Counted from the stretch's first letter, positions 1 through 7,486 are shown. The stretch is 21,100 bases of DNA from CAZAGD01 sp049699975 (GCA_049699975.1 JBNAWB010000040.1:1-21100), one strand, 5' to 3'. Numbers and translations are program-made. Notes: generated from the letters alone by a model not told the origin.

Positions 1-42
1 TAACTTTTTATACCAAATCAGAGCTCAACTTCAAAACTTAAT

Positions 43-993
43 TTGGACAAGACTGGCAATGAATATAATTTTTACATCCTGAATCTGGTCTTAATAAACC
101 TAATTGGTGCTTTAGGTTTGAACCTGCTGATCGGCTTTACGGGATTGCTTTCCTTAGGACAGGCGGCCTTTTTGGGAGTCGGGGGCTATACATCAGCGCT
201 GTTAATTACGCATTGGAATTGGCCTTTGCCGTTGAGCGCCTTATGCGCCGGGCTGGTGGCCGCTCTTTTGGGAATATTGGTGGGTATTCCTTCTTTGCGG
301 ATTAAAGGATTTTATTTAATGGTGGCTACTTTGGCTTTTCAATTTATTGTCGAGTATACAATTATCCACTGGGAAAGTGTTACCCGGGGGATTCGCGGAA
401 TTGAACTACCCCCTCCAAATTTATTCTTTTTTTCGATTAATAAGCATTATGCCTACTTTTATTTTTTATTTCTCATCGCCGCCTTTCTAATGTGGGGGCT
501 GAAAAATTTGCAGAGGTCTAAAATTGGCAGAGCTTTCATAGCCATTCGCGATAATGATGTTTCGGCTGAGATTATTGGCATAGCTGTCTTCCGCTACAAG
601 CTTTTGGCGTTTGCTATAAGCTCTTTTTATGCCGGCGTAGCCGGCGCCCTCTTCGCCGCTTTGCAGCGCAGCGCTATCCCCGAAGATTATACTTTTTTAA
701 AATCCATCGAATTTTTAGCTATGGTTCTAATTGGCGGATTGGGAAGTTTATTGGGCACCATATTTGGTGTCCTATTCATCACTTTAGTTCCAGAATTTCT
801 TAATGTGGGTGTATCCTTCTTGGCTAAACGCTATGATCCAAATCTCACCATTTATTTAGGACCAGGAAAAGATTTTGTTTTTGGACTGCTCATCATTTTA
901 TTCATTATCTTCAAACCCGAAGGATTAGTTGGAGTCTGGAGACGTTTCCGCGATTATTTCCGCATCTGGCCCTTGCCCTACATCTCCAAATAA
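43..993 (+). CDS. livM: LivM-type branched-chain amino acid ABC transporter permease
   Basis: Inner-membrane permease subunit of a high-affinity branched-chain amino acid (Leu/Ile/Val) ABC importer; it would pair with LivH and the ATPases LivG/LivF. The 316-residue protein has many hydrophobic segments. A family signature lies at about 23-52 (ALGLNLLIGFTGLLSLGQAA, then GVGGYTSALL). The cytoplasmic coupling-loop region is at 223-243 (EFLAMVLIGGLGSLLGT), and the typical C-terminal FKPEGLVG is at 290-297. The start is uncertain: an in-frame stop lies at positions 1-3, the chosen TTG has no clear ribosome binding site, and no ATG lies between. No livG or livF follows; the next gene is unrelated, so livM is either last in its operon or separated from the ATPases. 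A long hairpin lies just after the stop. Confidence 0.9.
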   Translation: MDKTGNEYNFYILNLVLINLIGALGLNLLIGFTGLLSLGQAAFLGVGGYTSALLITHWNWPLPLSALCAGLVAALLGILVGIPSLRIKGFYLMVATLAFQFIVEYTIIHWESVTRGIRGIELPPPNLFFFSINKHYAYFYFLFLIAAFLMWGLKNLQRSKIGRAFIAIRDNDVSAEIIGIAVFRYKLLAFAISSFYAGVAGALFAALQRSAIPEDYTFLKSIEFLAMVLIGGLGSLLGTIFGVLFITLVPEFLNVGVSFLAKRYDPNLTIYLGPGKDFVFGLLIILFIIFKPEGLVGVWRRFRDYFRIWPLPYISK

Positions 994-1005
994 ATCCCCC
1001 TATTT

Positions 1006-1046
1006 TTCCACCTACGAAGTGGAAAAATTCCACCTCGTAGGTGGAA
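1006..1046. repeat. Long perfect hairpin after livM
   Basis: TTCCACCTACGA (1006-1017) is exactly complementary to TCGTAGGTGGAA (1035-1046). After one A/C mismatch, an inner GTGGAA/TTCCAC stem (1019-1024 and 1028-1033) closes on a 3-nt AAA loop, giving 18 base pairs in 41 nt. There is no T-run after the stem on the + strand and an A-run after it on the - strand, so it is not a standard intrinsic terminator. It could be a dispersed palindromic repeat or an mRNA 3'-end stabiliser for livM. Confidence 0.7.
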
Positions 1047-1083
1047 TATGTTTATGGGACGGCGATGGCGCCGAAATAGGGTA

Positions 1084-1112
1084 TTGACTGCAAAAATTTT
1101 ACCCATTAAATA
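1084..1112 (+). promoter_or_regulatory. Candidate sigma-70 promoter for the 278-residue protein gene
   Basis: TTGACT at 1084-1089 matches the -35 consensus in five of six positions. With a 17-nt spacer the -10 would be TAAATA (1107-1112). A perfect TATAAT lies at 1111-1116, but its spacer would be 21 nt. The AT-rich stretch ends about 20 nt before the strong Shine-Dalgarno of the next gene. Confidence 0.45.
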
Positions 1113-1132
1113 TAATATTTAGGGGGGGTTAA

Positions 1133-1969
1133 ATGGGTGGAGTTAAGTATAAAATCAGCCAATTAACAGATAGGGACTTGGATTTTCTGGTGGAGACAGT
1201 TTCGCCAGAAATCTCCAATAAGGGGGAGATTAAAAAAATTATTCAGGAAGATGAAGATTTCCGCAAATCCTATATAAGCGATGAAAAAGTTTTCCGGCGG
1301 ATTATGGATGATGAAGAAATTTTCTTGAAAATCTCGCCCACGCTCTTCTTTGAAATTCTCCTGCGCCGGACGAGTATGGATTTAGAGATGGCGGGGTATA
1401 CCATAGAAAAGTCAAGCACCATGAAGATACCCATTTTTGACACAAAGGAGATAGTTGATTTTTTAACGCAGGAGGCCTTATTACTCTATCTGGCGGATAT
1501 GCTTTCTTCCTTCACCAAGGTTGAAAGTTTTACGATCCCCATAATGATCGGCAAGGGGATTTGGAAGAAAGTTCGGTTTAATGATCTTGATATTCTTAGC
1601 TTAAGAAAAATTTGTGAACTGGTGGACGAAGAATACCGCCTGGGCTTTTACAAGAGGATTGCGGATATATGTCTTTTTATCTTAGGAATTTTCCCCGACT
1701 ACGTGGAGCGCGAATATCGCTATCCTTTTTCTGGCCAACTTAGGCCACATTTGCGAGGTAAATTAAGAATTAGCCCTGAGGAATATGAAAAAGAGGGGAA
1801 AAAATTTTATTTATTGGCTGCCCAGCATCCTTCGGCGAAGGAGTTAGAGTTAGCAGAGATCTTTACGGCCTTACATGATAATTTTCCTAAAGCGAAGAAG
1901 CCTCTCAACTTTATTGCGGAACATTATCTTCCTTTTACTCGTGAAAAATTTTTCTTTAAATTTCAATAA
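1133..1969 (+). CDS. Conserved-looking hypothetical protein, 278 aa, family not recognised
   Basis: I do not recognise the family. The ATG is preceded by a G-rich ribosome binding site (AGGGGGGG, about 4 nt away), and a promoter-like sequence lies upstream, so the gene is probably real and transcribed alone. There is no signal peptide and no clear membrane span, so the product is probably cytosolic. Residues 1-66 are acidic and charged (IIQEDEDF, IMDDEEIF). The middle (about 106-190) is helical-looking with alternating hydrophobics, including a hydrophobic segment around 176-188 (RIADICLFILGIF). The C-terminus is basic and aromatic. I see no cysteine or histidine metal cluster, Walker motif or helix-turn-helix. 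The gene ends 2 nt from the stop of the convergent mntP. Confidence 0.75.
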   Translation: MGGVKYKISQLTDRDLDFLVETVSPEISNKGEIKKIIQEDEDFRKSYISDEKVFRRIMDDEEIFLKISPTLFFEILLRRTSMDLEMAGYTIEKSSTMKIPIFDTKEIVDFLTQEALLLYLADMLSSFTKVESFTIPIMIGKGIWKKVRFNDLDILSLRKICELVDEEYRLGFYKRIADICLFILGIFPDYVEREYRYPFSGQLRPHLRGKLRISPEEYEKEGKKFYLLAAQHPSAKELELAEIFTALHDNFPKAKKPLNFIAEHYLPFTREKFFFKFQ

Positions 1970-1971
1970 GA

Positions 1972-2529
1972 TCATAAAATATGCTCAAGTAAAACTTTAA
2001 TACCGATAATTATCAGAATCATCCCTCCGGCCAGCTCCATTTTGTTTTCAAAGAAATGCCCAGTGTGATGACCAAGAAAAACTCCCCCCAAAGAAATGAA
2101 AAAAGTAATTAGCCCAATTAAAATTATGGGCACGAGGAGCTGGATATGCAAAAAGGCAAAACTTACTCCAATAGCTAAGGCATCTATACTCGTGGCTAAA
2201 GAAAGAAGGAGCAGAACATAGAAATTAAGCGGGTTAAAATCTTTCTTAGCAGCGGGTAATTTTTGAGATTCATAAATCATTTTGGCCCCGATGGCCAAGA
2301 GAAGGAGGAATGCTATCCAGTGGTCCCAAGTAGATAATAATCCTCTTAACCCGCTGCCGGCCAGCCAACCGAGAATAGGCATTAGAGCTTGGAAAAATCC
2401 GAAGAAAAAAGCGATTTGGGCAGCATGGTGAATTCTTAATTTTTTGATAGCCAGTCCGCTGGTAATAGCGACAGCTAAACAGTCCATGGCCAAGCCCACG
2501 GCTATTAGGCTTACGGTGAATAAGGGCAT
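1972..2529 (-). CDS. mntP: MntP-family manganese efflux pump
   Basis: Inner-membrane exporter that lowers cytosolic Mn2+. The 185-residue length is typical. The protein shows the internally repeated family pattern: AMDCLAVAITSGL near the N-terminus (Asp16) and SIDALAIGVSFAF in the middle (Asp116), whose acidic residues in membrane helices are the expected Mn2+-binding sites. Six hydrophobic segments can be traced. The start is ATG at 2529 with AAGGAA five nt upstream, plus a TATAAT-like -10 at 2606-2611. The gene is convergent with the 278-residue protein gene, with only 2 nt between stops and no terminator. I looked for a yybP-ykoY (Mn2+) riboswitch in the leader and found no convincing match. 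Confidence 0.92.
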   Translation of the reverse strand: MPLFTVSLIAVGLAMDCLAVAITSGLAIKKLRIHHAAQIAFFFGFFQALMPILGWLAGSGLRGLLSTWDHWIAFLLLLAIGAKMIYESQKLPAAKKDFNPLNFYVLLLLSLATSIDALAIGVSFAFLHIQLLVPIILIGLITFFISLGGVFLGHHTGHFFENKMELAGGMILIIIGIKVLLEHIL

Positions 2530-2847
2530 GAAAATTTCCTTGGCGAAAAAAGTTTAATGGGCTAGCACTCTTTCCCATTTCGTTAAATACATTTTAGCAA
2601 GGAATATTATATAGAGGCAAAGATAAAGAACAAAACCTCCTGTGCCTCCTTTGAAAAAGAAGGGTGAATAATCTCCTCTAATCTCTCTTTAGGGAAAAAA
2701 TAATAGCCAAGCGAAAGGGCCACTTCGTGGCGGAGGAGATGAGAAACTGATAAACAGGAATCTCGGGATAATTTAGAGATCGGGCATTATGCGGCGGCCA
2801 ACATTTAAAATTTTTCAAGATGGCCTCCTAAGAAAATTTAAGGAACA
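2530..2847. other. Intergenic region between mntP and fbp
   Basis: 318 nt without a gene I can support. It holds the candidate mntP promoter. At about 2669-2697 is a stretch (TAATCTCCTC, then TCTCTCTTTAGGG) resembling one arm of the inverted repeat at 6381-6490, probably a degenerate half copy. I see no intrinsic terminator for fbp; only weak 5-bp inverted repeats lie near its 3' end. Confidence 0.5.
2606..2633 (-). promoter_or_regulatory. Candidate promoter of mntP
   Basis: On the minus strand a perfect TATAAT (2606-2611) is preceded, 16 nt away, by TTGTTC (2628-2633), a weak -35 matching only the TTG. Transcription from here would give a leader of about 70 nt before the mntP ATG. Confidence 0.4.
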
Positions 2848-5529
2848 CTAAGTCGGTTTTATAATGCTTTGATAAAGCTCATAAATAACACTCTCAATCT
2901 TTTGGGCATAAGGTGATTCCGGGCGCGTAAGCCGGTTGAGAACTTTCATTAATGGATAAGCTGGCTCCACATCCCGCGCCCCCACTCCCACCGGGGTAAA
3001 TTCTGATCCTTGAGCTCGCCAGATACGGGCGTTTATTTGTTCGATGCGTTGCCGAGCTTCCCAAAAGCTGGGACCTGCGTATACATCATGTAATTCCGCA
3101 ATACCCAGAGGAGTAAGATTTATAAACAACCCTACTTGTAAACCACGACTGCGCACTGTGGCTACGGCCTCCCCCAAGGGTTTGGGAATAAGCATCATAT
3201 AATGGGAACCTCGTTCATCACCTTGGGTCATGTAAAAGCTGCTTTTCATAAATTCGAAGATAGGATCGATCAATTCCTCTATGCCCAAGAGCACAGGGTC
3301 ATCTTTACCTACATATTCACCGCCAGTTATTAAGGCTAACTTTTCCGTAGAGGCGGCTAAAAGAATGCGTTGAAGAAAATTAGCTACCTCTTCGCGGCGG
3401 TCAACGACTTGGGAAAGGGACCAAACCCGCTTTACATTAAAGAGGTTGGTGGCTCCTAGAAGAAGAGCAATATCCTGGCGGTGAGCGCAAGCGTCAAGGA
3501 AGATGCGTTGATGATTATGCACATCGTAAATTTCTAAAGCCAGACTAGCGCCGTAGCGAGCGCGGAATTGTTCTTGGCTTAAAGCAGCTTCTATAGCTTT
3601 AAATATGGGCAGGTTGAAAGCGGCTGGGCCGGCTTTATCCGCAGCCAGAAGCCCAACTTTCCAAATGCCTTTAACAGGCAACTCCGCAAACCCCGGACCC
3701 TGACCAGTTACATTGCCGGCAAATGGCTTAATCACTTCTACTTCCCCCCGGCCGCGTTTCCATTTGGCCTGGGCGGCGTGCATTTTTTCTAAATAAGATT
3801 TTTCCGGTGTTGGAAGAAATTTGGCTAAGAGCTCTAAAAAGCGATCGTTCGGTTCAGCTAAATCATCCACGTGTTTCCCTTTGGTAGCCGGACCTATTTT
3901 CAAGTCTTGGGCCAGTCCATAAGGCTTATAACCAATTATTTCGGTAACCCAAATCATGCGCCAAAATGCGCGGAAGGCTAATAAATGAATTTCATTAGCA
4001 TCCACTCCATGACGATGAACCATGAGCAGATGAATATCATCGCCCACTGGAAAAACTTTATAGTCCCGAATTAGACCTCCTTCTCGAGCCTGTTCCAGAC
4101 TGGCTTGGGCAACTCCGACAAAAAGAGTTGGGGGCGTAGTATGGCCGACTTTCCCGCCGGCATCGGCTTTAATGTCGGAAATGGTTTCTCCTTCGGAGCC
4201 TTCATTGGCTTTAGCAATGAGGGGATCGATCTCCCCTGATTCCACGGCCGGAATGGGTTGAAAGAAAGGTTTTAATTTTTCCGCTCTTTGGCGGGCTCTT
4301 CTTTCGGCCTCTTCAGCCGTAACATAGGGTTGGAACTCGCCATGCTGGAGCATGGGCCTGATGAATTCTCGGGCCTCTTTTTGGAGGCAGGTAGTCTGCA
4401 CCCTATCTTGAGCATAGATATCGATGATATCGTGAGCAGGGGGGATACGCCCATCGTCATAAGATTGATAAGTATAAGCCACTAAGCGCGCCAATCCTTT
4501 TTCCACGGTAGATATGCGCGCTTCCTCCATGGTGACTGGCATAATACCTACATGGTATCCCCCTTGAGGTCCGCCAATGGTAAAATGAAAGTCCGCGCCT
4601 AAGTTGAAGTTGGCTTCCCCTACTGCCGGAAGGCCGCTTTGTAAACGCAAGATAAGAACCGGGTCAGCCAATGATGAACCTGGATGAGTTGATTCTATGG
4701 AGACGACGGCCACTGGTTCATGACGAGTAGGCTGTAATTCATCGCCATGGATCACGAAACGGCCGTTTACGGCATAAATAGCGCTCACGACCCATTCAGC
4801 CGGGTTGGCAATCAGGGAGAGAAGCTCCGCCCAATCACCTACTTGTTCTCTATGGAATTCTAAGGGTTCCCGGCTGAAAGGATAAATCAAAAAAAGTTTT
4901 TCTTCTATGGGCCGGTCACCAAAAGAGAAGACTCGTCTTTCTTTCCGTCCAGCCATTAAATCAGGAACGTTTTCTACAACGGCGATAAACCTTGTTCCGT
5001 CTAAGCGTTGATGCGAGCCTTTATCTGGGTGGAAAAAAAGGTTAAATAGGGCTCGGTTAAATGCTCCTGCCGCTCCGTTGATTAGTTTAGCAATATAAAT
5101 TGGTTCTGATCCGCGCTCTGTAAAAGGAAATTCTGCAACCCGCAAATTTAACGCTGCTAAGCGTCCTTCAGGAGATAAAGAGAAAAAATCTTCATCCTGG
5201 GCAGGCCGGTAAAGCCCCAGGTCATTAGCCTTGGCCATACCCGCTTCCAATGCTGCCCAGGCTAATTTATGGATAGAAGTTTGATGTAAACCTTTCCCCA
5301 GAGTGTTTACTTGTAAATGTATATCTTGGCCGAAGGCATAAACAAGAAAATCCCGAATTTGACCATCTTCCTTTGCCTTAGCTAAAGAAGAAGAGGCTGC
5401 CTCTATTATTTCTTGGGGCATAAGGGATAATCCCCCTAACCACTTCATCAAATTAGCACTAATTGTGGTAATGGTCACCCTTTTTTCTATTCTTCTACTT
5501 TCCAAGGATAAAAACTCATCTCGGGTCAT
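2848..5529 (-). CDS. fbp: Tandem-duplicated archaeal-type fructose-1,6-bisphosphate aldolase/phosphatase
   Basis: The archaeal-type (class V) enzyme condenses DHAP and GAP to FBP and dephosphorylates it to fructose 6-phosphate, an anabolic step. The usual chain is about 360-400 residues; this one is 893 and contains two family copies. Copy 1 (about 17-420) keeps the fold signatures (SEPIYIAKL, DPVLILRLQSGLPAVGE, GIMPVT). It has N26 for the metal-binding Asp, GQD at 67-69 for GDD, NG at 151-152 for the DK pair, and PGSSLADP at 283-290 where the Schiff-base YVGKDDP should be, so it is probably inactive. Copy 2 (about 449-865) keeps KADAGGKVGH (D456, H463), GDD 496-498, AQD 540-542, ADK 630-632 and EYVGKDDP 738-745 (Tyr739, Lys742). 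It carries about 50 extra residues at 545-600 and lacks the QSGxPAVGE loop that copy 1 retains. The ATG has a strong AAGGAGG. The gene is monocistronic, flanked by intergenic DNA on both sides. Confidence 0.9.
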   Translation of the reverse strand: MTRDEFLSLESRRIEKRVTITTISANLMKWLGGLSLMPQEIIEAASSSLAKAKEDGQIRDFLVYAFGQDIHLQVNTLGKGLHQTSIHKLAWAALEAGMAKANDLGLYRPAQDEDFFSLSPEGRLAALNLRVAEFPFTERGSEPIYIAKLINGAAGAFNRALFNLFFHPDKGSHQRLDGTRFIAVVENVPDLMAGRKERRVFSFGDRPIEEKLFLIYPFSREPLEFHREQVGDWAELLSLIANPAEWVVSAIYAVNGRFVIHGDELQPTRHEPVAVVSIESTHPGSSLADPVLILRLQSGLPAVGEANFNLGADFHFTIGGPQGGYHVGIMPVTMEEARISTVEKGLARLVAYTYQSYDDGRIPPAHDIIDIYAQDRVQTTCLQKEAREFIRPMLQHGEFQPYVTAEEAERRARQRAEKLKPFFQPIPAVESGEIDPLIAKANEGSEGETISDIKADAGGKVGHTTPPTLFVGVAQASLEQAREGGLIRDYKVFPVGDDIHLLMVHRHGVDANEIHLLAFRAFWRMIWVTEIIGYKPYGLAQDLKIGPATKGKHVDDLAEPNDRFLELLAKFLPTPEKSYLEKMHAAQAKWKRGRGEVEVIKPFAGNVTGQGPGFAELPVKGIWKVGLLAADKAGPAAFNLPIFKAIEAALSQEQFRARYGASLALEIYDVHNHQRIFLDACAHRQDIALLLGATNLFNVKRVWSLSQVVDRREEVANFLQRILLAASTEKLALITGGEYVGKDDPVLLGIEELIDPIFEFMKSSFYMTQGDERGSHYMMLIPKPLGEAVATVRSRGLQVGLFINLTPLGIAELHDVYAGPSFWEARQRIEQINARIWRAQGSEFTPVGVGARDVEPAYPLMKVLNRLTRPESPYAQKIESVIYELYQSIIKPT

Positions 5530-5872
5530 TTTATCCTCCTTCGAGCAGTTTACATCCGAAAATTATCGACTTGCGCCAATGGGCTTGGTAATTCTTTGTT
5601 GGCAATAATCATTATTATTCGGAGCGATTAAATATTTACACTTATTCCCCTCACCCTCCCCTCTCCCCAGGCGTGGGGAGAGGGTTAGGTCGGAATCGAC
5701 TCGTACCGAGGTGAGGAGTTAAGAACAGCAGATGTCATTTATTTAATGCTCTCATTAATAATAAAACGATAGGCCATAAGGCAAGAAACTAACGATCGCC
5801 TATTTTAAAAAACTTTGATAAAGTAGTTTGGAAGGTGGGGATAAGAAGGAAAGGGGCAACAATTGTTTTTAT
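5530..5872. other. Intergenic region between fbp and the GYD gene
   Basis: 343 nt with no gene I can support. Next to fbp is a perfect Shine-Dalgarno (minus-strand AAGGAGG, about 5535-5543) and a weak promoter-like pair (TTACCA, 18 nt, GATAAT) within about 5560-5595. A strong dispersed-type palindrome lies at 5649-5716. Nearer the GYD gene, ATAGGC (5769-5774) and GCCTAT (5798-5803) could form a loose hairpin followed on the minus strand by TTTTATTATT, a weak candidate terminator for the GYD gene. Confidence 0.5.
5649..5716. repeat. Dispersed-type palindromic repeat (CCTCACC...CCCTCTCCCC)
   Basis: Two nested inverted repeats. The outer arms are CCTCACC (5649-5655) and GGTGAGG (5710-5716). The inner arms, CCCTCTCCCC (5659-5668) and GGGGAGAGGG (5675-5684), are perfectly complementary around a 6-nt loop. 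This composition is familiar from intergenic palindromic repeats scattered in many proteobacterial genomes. The element sits alone in an intergenic region and has no U-tract, so it is not a terminator. Confidence 0.65.
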
Positions 5873-6160
5873 TTATTTCTTTAGCATCTGGATAAACTCA
5901 TCAATGGCAAGGGCGGCCAGTGTTGTCGTCTGCAGCGTACCCCGAGAGCCCAGCTCAACGGCTACACGAGCGATAGTTTTATTGTCCGGCGCTTCTAAGA
6001 TGTTGACGAAATCAAAACCGCCAAGGAGAGCATATTGAGCCAAGATTTTGACCCCCATATTTTCAACTTCTTTATTTACTTCTTTAATTCTTTCGGGTTT
6101 TTCCTTGACAGTCTTGCGACCTTCATCCGTTAAATTGGTGAGCATTACATATACCGGCAT
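5873..6160 (-). CDS. GYD-domain small protein
   Basis: A 95-residue soluble protein with the pattern of the GYD domain family (PF08734), a small ferredoxin-like alpha/beta fold of unknown biochemical role. The naming motif appears as GGFDFVNILEAPD at 47-59 (Phe replacing Tyr). N-terminal MPVYVMLTNLTDEGRKTV and a C-terminal helix ending in MLKK fit the family. The reading frame extends 16 codons upstream, but the ATG at 6160 is preferred: it has an almost perfect Shine-Dalgarno (GGGAGGTGATC) directly upstream and the conserved region begins there. It is apparently transcribed alone, from the candidate promoter at 6312-6340. Confidence 0.85.
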   Translation of the reverse strand: MPVYVMLTNLTDEGRKTVKEKPERIKEVNKEVENMGVKILAQYALLGGFDFVNILEAPDNKTIARVAVELGSRGTLQTTTLAALAIDEFIQMLKK

Positions 6161-6311
6161 ATGATCACCTCCCTTGGCCCCCAGCCCCTTTTCCCACGCT
6201 CCTTCCAAACATCCTTATTAACCCCTTTTTAATGAAGATTAAAATGTTTTTTGCGCTGCCTTTAATTTTTTCATTAGTGCTCTTAGGGAGAATCTTATAA
6301 TGGATGGATGC

Positions 6312-6340
6312 AATATAGCACTAAGGAAATTTGAAATCAA
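6312..6340 (-). promoter_or_regulatory. Candidate promoter of the GYD gene, overlapping an inverted repeat
   Basis: On the minus strand TTGATT (6335-6340) and TATATT (6312-6317) are separated by 17 nt, a good sigma-70 arrangement, giving a leader of about 145 nt. An 8-bp inverted repeat, TTAGTGCT (6274-6281) with AGCACTAA (6317-6324), has one arm touching the -10 and the other in the leader; it could be an operator or a leader hairpin. Confidence 0.4.
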
Positions 6341-6380
6341 GAAAATTATATCCTGATCGCCCATCACTTTTAATCTCCAA

Positions 6381-6490
6381 TAATCCCCCCATCTCCTCTT
6401 TAGGAAAGCGGATTAATCTGCTTTAAGAATTCTCTCAAAGAAAGAGAATTCTTACGCGCTCCCTTTCTAAAGAGAGGTCAGGAAAGATTA
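6381..6490. repeat. MITE-like palindromic element with internal perfect hairpin
   Basis: The outer arms are imperfect inverted repeats of about 30 nt: left TAATCCCCCC...CTCTTTAGGAAAG (about 6381-6410), right CCCTTTCTAAAGAGAGG...GATTA (about 6457-6490). Inside is a perfect 12-bp hairpin, TAAGAATTCTCT (6424-6435) and AGAGAATTCTTA (6443-6454), with a 7-nt loop. A sequence resembling one outer arm recurs at about 2669-2697. No coding capacity, so a non-autonomous dispersed repeat is likely. Confidence 0.55.
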
Positions 6491-6540
6491 AAATTGGAAA
6501 GGGAATTATATCTTTTCTAAATTGAGCTATTCTTCTTTCA

Positions 6541-6626
6541 GATCATTCTGAGGAGCCGATAGGTTAGGAAGAAGCTCAGATTTTCAATTTACCCAATAAG
6601 AGATGCTCCGCTTCGCTCAGGATGGC
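6541..6626. repeat. Dispersed-type repeat with TCATTCTGAG-like inverted ends
   Basis: The left end has TCATTCTGAGGAGC and the right end GCTTCGCTCAGGATGGCA. TCATTCTGAG and the reverse complement of CTCAGGATGG agree at 8 of 10 positions, giving terminal inverted repeats. The middle includes GGAAGAAGCTC and AGATGCTCCGCTTCGCTCAG, wording familiar from short intergenic repeats in several bacterial phyla. Non-coding. Confidence 0.5.
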
Positions 6627-6655
6627 AAAAATGCTAAAGTTCATGTGCTTCTAAT

Positions 6656-6681
6656 AAAAGACCGCTCCACTTAGGTCTTTT
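6656..6681 (-). terminator. Intrinsic terminator of the aro-phe-trp operon
   Basis: The stem AAAAGACC (6656-6663) with GGTCTTTT (6674-6681) is 8 bp with a 10-nt loop. On the minus strand it is followed by ATTAG, so the U-rich tract is the TTTTATT at the stem base; read on the plus strand a longer T-run follows, so it may work in both directions. It starts 5 nt after the trpA stop codon. Confidence 0.75.
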
Positions 6682-6685
6682 TTAT

Positions 6686-7486
6686 TTAAAGAGGAGAGTG
6701 GAGGATACTGATGAAGGGCTGCAAGAAATTTTCCATCCGCCCAAATAATTCCGCTTTATTCTTTGCTTCTTCGATGATCTTTATTAAGGCGCTTCCCATA
6801 ATAACTCCATCGGCTATGGCCTTTATTTCTTTAGCATGTGCGGGTGTAGAAATGCCAAAGCCCACGGCCACTGGTTTTTGGCTTTCCTTTCTTATTTTTT
6901 CGATAACTGGCCAAATATTGGGGGCTAATTGTTCCCTGGCCCCAGTGGTGCCAGTTAAAGAAACATGATAAATGAATCCGCGACTCAATCTGACTATTTT
7001 TTTAATCCGCTCCTCTGGGCTGGTAGGGGAAGTTAAAAAGATTGTATCCACCTTAGCTGCTCTTGCTTCTCTGACCCAGGCTCTTGCTTCTTCAGGAGGA
7101 AGGTCAGGAATAATTACTCCAGAAATTCCTAATCGTCGACAGTCATGAGCAAATTTTCTCAAGCCATAGCAGAAAATGGGGTTAAAATAAGACATTAACA
7201 CTAAGGGAATTGGTACTCCTTGTAACTCCTCCGCCCACTTTAAGATTTTGGCTAAGTTTACTCCCTGGCTTAAAGCCTTTTGAGCTGCTCTTTGAATGGT
7301 TGGCCCATCAGCAATTGGATCAGAATAAGGAACACCAATTTCGATTAAATCCGCTCCCCATTCGGCCATTTTCCAAACCAAGGCCGCCGAAGTCTCTAAG
7401 TCAGGATCCCCACCTACTAAAAAAGGAATTAAAGCAGTTTGCCTTTTCTTGGCTAATGTACGGAACACTTTATCAATTTTGCTCAT
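6686..7486 (-). CDS. trpA: Tryptophan synthase alpha chain
   Basis: Cleaves indole-3-glycerol phosphate to indole and glyceraldehyde 3-phosphate, passing indole to TrpB through the alpha2beta2 tunnel. The 266-residue TIM barrel has both catalytic acids at the classical numbers: Glu49 (DLIEIGVPYSDP) and Asp60 (IADGPTIQRA). It also has loop 6 (YHVSLTGTTGAR) and the phosphate-binding GFGIS and GVIMGSALI strands. Its ATG overlaps the trpB stop as ATGA, so translation is probably coupled. It is the last gene of the operon; an intrinsic terminator follows at once. Confidence 0.97.
   Translation of the reverse strand: MSKIDKVFRTLAKKRQTALIPFLVGGDPDLETSAALVWKMAEWGADLIEIGVPYSDPIADGPTIQRAAQKALSQGVNLAKILKWAEELQGVPIPLVLMSYFNPIFCYGLRKFAHDCRRLGISGVIIPDLPPEEARAWVREARAAKVDTIFLTSPTSPEERIKKIVRLSRGFIYHVSLTGTTGAREQLAPNIWPVIEKIRKESQKPVAVGFGISTPAHAKEIKAIADGVIMGSALIKIIEEAKNKAELFGRMENFLQPFISILHSPL

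Larger units (their letters stand above)
6161..6685. other. Repeat-rich intergenic region between the trp operon end and the GYD gene
   Basis: About 525 nt without a gene I can support. Reading upward it holds the GYD ribosome binding site and leader, its candidate promoter (6312-6340), a palindromic element (6381-6490), a second repeat with different ends (6541-6626) and the trp operon terminator (6656-6681). I see no tRNA or CRISPR-like array. Confidence 0.55.

Noticed and set aside
1006..1046. Hairpin as livM intrinsic terminator
   Set aside because: No T-run follows the stem on either strand.
2270..2578. 102-codon minus-strand open frame over the mntP 5' half
   Set aside because: It overlaps mntP in another frame and its product looks like random low-complexity translation.
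2530..2700. yybP-ykoY manganese riboswitch before mntP
   Set aside because: No convincing match to the conserved loops on the minus strand; only a promoter-like -10 is visible.
6161..6208. 16-residue N-terminal extension of the GYD protein
   Set aside because: The internal ATG at 6160 has a near-perfect Shine-Dalgarno, and the family homology begins there.
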